Assembly: GCA_949710005.1 (NCBI GenBank)
Contig: OX453286.1
Location: forward strand, 1,728,501 to 1,792,500
DNA: 64,000 nt
Direction: 5' to 3'
Origin: Ricordea florida
Taxonomy: Eukaryota > Cnidaria > Anthozoa > Corallimorpharia > Ricordeidae
Made by a program: the position numbers and the translations under genes. The notes under the pieces were generated by a model, which was not told the DNA's origin, made no database searches, and saw nothing but the letters and a program-made list of their open reading frames with translations. This document shows, piece after piece, positions 61,301 through 64,000 of this stretch (its first letter is position 1; each line of letters starts with the position of its first letter).

Positions 61301-64000
61301 TGAGAGCTTGCTAGTTGCCCAAGCATTATACGTCTAAAATAGTACAAATGAAGACAATGATATAAATGTGATATTTAATGGACTGCATCTAAGAGTATCT
61401 AAGTCTGTCATACATGCAGCATTAACTGTATGTCTTTCTATGGTTGACCAAGTACAGTACCGGACAGAAGTAACCTAACAGGGAACGCATTACTGGACGC
61501 TTAAGGAACGCTAATTGGAACGCTAAGGGAACGCTTAGGGAACACAAGGGAATGCTAACTAGAACACTCAGGGAATGCTAAGTAGAACGCTAAGGGAATA
61601 CTAAGTAGAATGCTTAAAGATCGCGTTCTGCTTAGCATTCTCTGTTAGGTTTCTTCTGTCCGGTACTGTATGCTGCTTTCACACTGGATCTTAAATATTC
61701 TTAAAAGCTGTTTTTATAACAAGGTTTAAAGTTATTCTGTTAGTAGTTACTTCTAAATCCTGGTCTTACTGTACCTCTGTGTATGAACCTGCCTTGTAAC
61801 GCACATGAAGTGGTCATGAAAATTATTTAAAAAACTGTTTCTAAGATGCAAGTTAAGTAGGTGAGGTCAATACATGAGCCTCCAATGAGTAAAATTCTAA
61901 ATTCAAATTGATTGTCAAATGTCTACAATAACACAGAATGTGCTTTGATGGACTCTGTTGGCGAGCAAAACAAGAACTTGCAAGTGATCTGCTGCTCTGG
62001 ACACCAAGCCACAGCACCAAACAGGTTGGTTACCCAGCAACTACCTACACTGACCAGCTATGTAAGAACACAGGATGCCACTCTGAAGACCCTCTGACAC
62101 TGATGCAAGACCACGGTGAATGGCATGATACACTGGTGAATCTCCAAGCTAGCTTGACCAGATGATGATGTCTAAAATTAGGAAGCTCTGAATATTTGAA
62201 CATAATTTGGCTTAAATACATCTTTATGCAGGACATCATACCTGGCTTCTAAAGGAATACAATGGTGGCTTGCTTGTTTTAGCTAACTTTGATAGCACTG
62301 CTTTTGATTTCTGTGCAGCTTTTCCATGAAACCCAGTTGACCTTTCAAGGACGTAAGGGTTTGTCTTCCCTTTAAACCCTGCATGATGAACTCCTGTCTG
62401 GTTCCACTTTAGATTTGAGTGTATAAACTTGGTCCTCGTTTCATCACTCTGAACAGCAAGGTTTGTGGCGGAGGTTGTTGGGGTTCTTGACCACTTCATG
62501 GGCGATGGCTGACTGTTTGAAGTTGATAGCATTTTAGACTGAGCTGAGAATAATGATGCTTTTCCTCTGGAGGAGTATAAACCTGAAAACTGCTTAGCAA
62601 TTGAAATACTTGACTTTTTGGTGTAAAGTTCAGAGTCAGAATGGCTGTTGACATATTCTGCTGTAGATAAAGTACTATTACCTAGTCTTGTCCATTTTAG
62701 ATCTGACTTCTTGGCAACAGTCCGGGTATCAAAAAAAGAAGGCATTTCTTTTTTAACCATAACATAAGGGTTCCTTGTTAATGATTCTGAATTCACCAAG
62801 CTGCTTAAAGATGAAGAACGTGGTAATACTGTTGCAGACAATGCATTAGGTAACTGGGACACTTTAGAAGAGACAGCTGCTTTAGAAACCTTCAGTGATG
62901 CTGGTGTGTTTATAATTGCTGAAGTAGTAAGATGAGGATTTGAACTTCTGCAGGACCATGTAGTTCTTGTTGCTTTGACTTCATTTTTTGATGCCTTAAA
63001 TGAATTTGTGCCAGATGATCCAGGTACTGCAGAACTGGAACCTAAGCAAATACATGTACAACTGTCTTTAATTCCAGACCAGGATGGCAACTCTTGTTTT
63101 TTACACTCAAATTGTTATTATAATATTTAATAAATGAAAGATCCTTGCAGTTATAAGCAACATAGCAACAGTCAGTTGCCAAGATAAGACCTGAAAAAAA
63201 TTCAGGCTTGAATGGAATTTTGAACCCATGACCTTGCAAAATTGATGCAACACAATGTTCCTTACATAACTGCAAGGACCCCTCATTTATTGAATATCTT
63301 TCTACTGTGTTGCACACATATGAAGTTTTCATATATATACATCCATTCCATTATTATAAGTTGGATTAATTCTTGTGACCAAGTATTGACACTGTTAAGA
63401 AGTTTCATGTTAGGCACTTCTGGGTGGGAGGGTTAGGACACGATGAATATGTGTTATTGACCAAGCGTGAAGTCAATATGGCTACATATCAGCCAAGTTC
63501 TTATCAATTTGCATTTGTGTTTGCTAAGACAAAATCAGGGTGAGAATGAAGCCAACATCCAGCCATCTTGACTGAAAATGCTTGCTCAATAAAGGATTTA
63601 TCACATGGATACTTTTTTTTGTCTCATGGTAAATTCTAAGCAGGCAAGATATAGTGTAGGCCTGTCATACCTGCTCAGGTAGCCAATCAGAACTCAGGTT
63701 TGCCTCATTTTTCCTGCTTGCAGAGGCAGCAGTAATAATCATTATTGTTTTCATCTTAAATATACCTTCCAGTTATTCCTATAGTGCAATACATCACCTG
63801 GTGAACTAGAAATTCCTTTTCTTCTATCCAAACTATAAGATGATGTTGATGGTTTCACTGCCGACCAAACTTTGTTAGCAGCAGTCTGACCATGGAATGG
63901 AACATTGCTCTGTTTTGAAGCAAACAAGGTTCTCTTTTTTACAGTGTCTGATTGACTTTTCCTTTGCCAAGAAAATGCAGTGTGGTTGTTTCTGATGACT
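55372..64000 (-). CDS. ZC3H3: ZC3H3-like protein with five CCCH zinc fingers, 5' end outside the window
   Basis: Minus-strand exons, 5' to 3': 64000-63798 (partial), 63041-62242, 61333-61203, 60857-60813, 60584-60536, 60461-60329, 60239-60156, 59157-58989, 58510-58413, 57722-57656, 57503-57434, 57251-57120, 56723-56516, 55427-55372. All phases agree. The first half is Ser/Thr/Lys-rich and unstructured. A conserved block around KLVVIAGIPYQST precedes five fingers of C-x7/8-C-x4/6-C-x3-H type, beginning at YCMFYNRFGKCNKRKTCPYI, VCTKFLRGCC, VCQFFLQGKC, VCEDFLKGFC and ECEEFLQTGHC. It ends VEPVAIRPRFLKTKESEK. Vertebrate ZC3H3 (Smicl) acts in the nucleus in mRNA polyadenylation and export and binds CPSF. 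The last exon rests on phase and on likeness to the ZC3H3 C-terminal basic end. Confidence 0.88.
55673..56030. mobile_element. ~360-bp dispersed element, copy 2, ZC3H3-like last intron
   Basis: Shares most of its length with 37877-38262 and ends at gaccaatcagaacacgc. On its left, 55612-55660 is an inverted copy of the beginning (gtattacactgtgataaaac), so this copy can fold at its end. Confidence 0.8.
57873..58270. mobile_element. Diverged 102-bp-family elements, about three units
   Basis: Phrases matching 25349-25564: ttaaccctttaagccctaag, gtgactttatacattttact, gaccccttggggctta, the spacer aaactatctcccttaacc, then another start and a third unit at 58165-58270 (gcaactttatagattttac, gccagacgatt). 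Confidence 0.75.
59283..59508. mobile_element. Foldback element, copy 2 of the 10269 family
   Basis: Begins gggatagtttctaaagaaac as the first copy does (10269) and has arms gattaagtaagttatacc / ggtataacttacttaatc with caaacgagttgatt. An inserted atgaatgtatcaattcattc makes the loop slightly longer. It lies in an intron of the ZC3H3-like gene. Confidence 0.9.
61453..61670. mobile_element. Foldback element with internal short tandem repeats
   Basis: Ends tacagtaccggacagaagta and ttcttctgtccggtactgta are inverted repeats of about 28 bases. The interior is a run of degenerate gggaacgctaagtagaac units, with some matching inverted units on the right. Confidence 0.85.
61938..62165 (+). pseudogene. 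LINE ORF2 C-terminal fragment
   Basis: The 75-codon frame includes DLLLWTPSHSTKQVGYPATT, then TYTDQLCKNTGC and LMQDHGEWHDTLVN, ending at a stop. The W-x-P-x-H ... R/G-x-P-x-x-T-Y-x-D-x-L pattern is typical of the extreme C-terminus of LINE endonuclease/RT polyproteins. No RT domain lies upstream, so this is a 5'-truncated insertion in an intron of the ZC3H3-like gene, on the opposite strand. Confidence 0.7.
63122..63297. mobile_element. Foldback element in the ZC3H3-like intron
   Basis: Inverted ends atttaataaatgaaagatcc and a right end ggacccctcatttattgaat enclose ttgcagttat / ataactgcaa. On the minus strand it contains gtcatgggttcaaaattcc, which resembles a Pol III B box. Confidence 0.75.

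Overview
The window is nuclear DNA of an animal, most likely an anthozoan cnidarian and probably a stony coral. Genes are split into many short exons with GT-AG introns. Intergenic and intronic DNA is AT-rich and full of foldback DNA elements, tRNA-derived SINEs and broken LINEs. The proteins resemble vertebrate orthologs closely, with bilaterian-type gene structures. Exon boundaries were read by hand from splice signals, reading phase and recalled family sequence. No search was run, so species-level placement is inference.

Layout, left to right. (1) 294-8880 (+): a complete TRPC4AP (TRUSS) ortholog in 27 coding exons. (2) 8.9-12.9 kb: foldback elements and a decayed LINE. (3) 13.0-14.5 kb (-): the last two exons of a CTHRC1-like secreted collagen-repeat protein; its signal-peptide exon was not found. 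(4) 15-23.5 kb: gene-poor, with a Helitron fragment, a SINE interrupted by a foldback element, a dispersed repeat of about 108 bp, and a 0.8 kb minisatellite with an 18-bp unit. (5) 23548-37325 (+): a complete DHX16 (DEAH-box spliceosomal helicase) ortholog in 21 coding exons, 1033 aa. (6) 37.3-47.5 kb: repeat-rich. It holds a candidate small secreted cysteine-rich gene (-) whose first intron carries a decayed LINE on the opposite strand. (7) 47525-48070 (-): an intronless coiled-coil protein, head to head with (8) 48499-53455 (+): a complete DTNBP1 (dysbindin, BLOC-1 subunit) ortholog. (9) 54081-54704 (-): an intronless 207-aa protein of unknown family. (10) 55372-64000 (-): a ZC3H3-like protein with five CCCH zinc fingers, its 5' end running off the window.

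The genes do not form a pathway. DHX16 (pre-mRNA splicing) and ZC3H3 (mRNA 3'-end processing and export) both act in mRNA maturation, TRPC4AP in ubiquitin ligation, and DTNBP1 in lysosome-related organelle biogenesis. The most unusual material is the candidate cysteine-rich secreted gene, two unrecognised intronless genes, and a dense set of foldback elements. Several of these elements carry the same CCAATCAGAGC core, which matches the NF-Y consensus.
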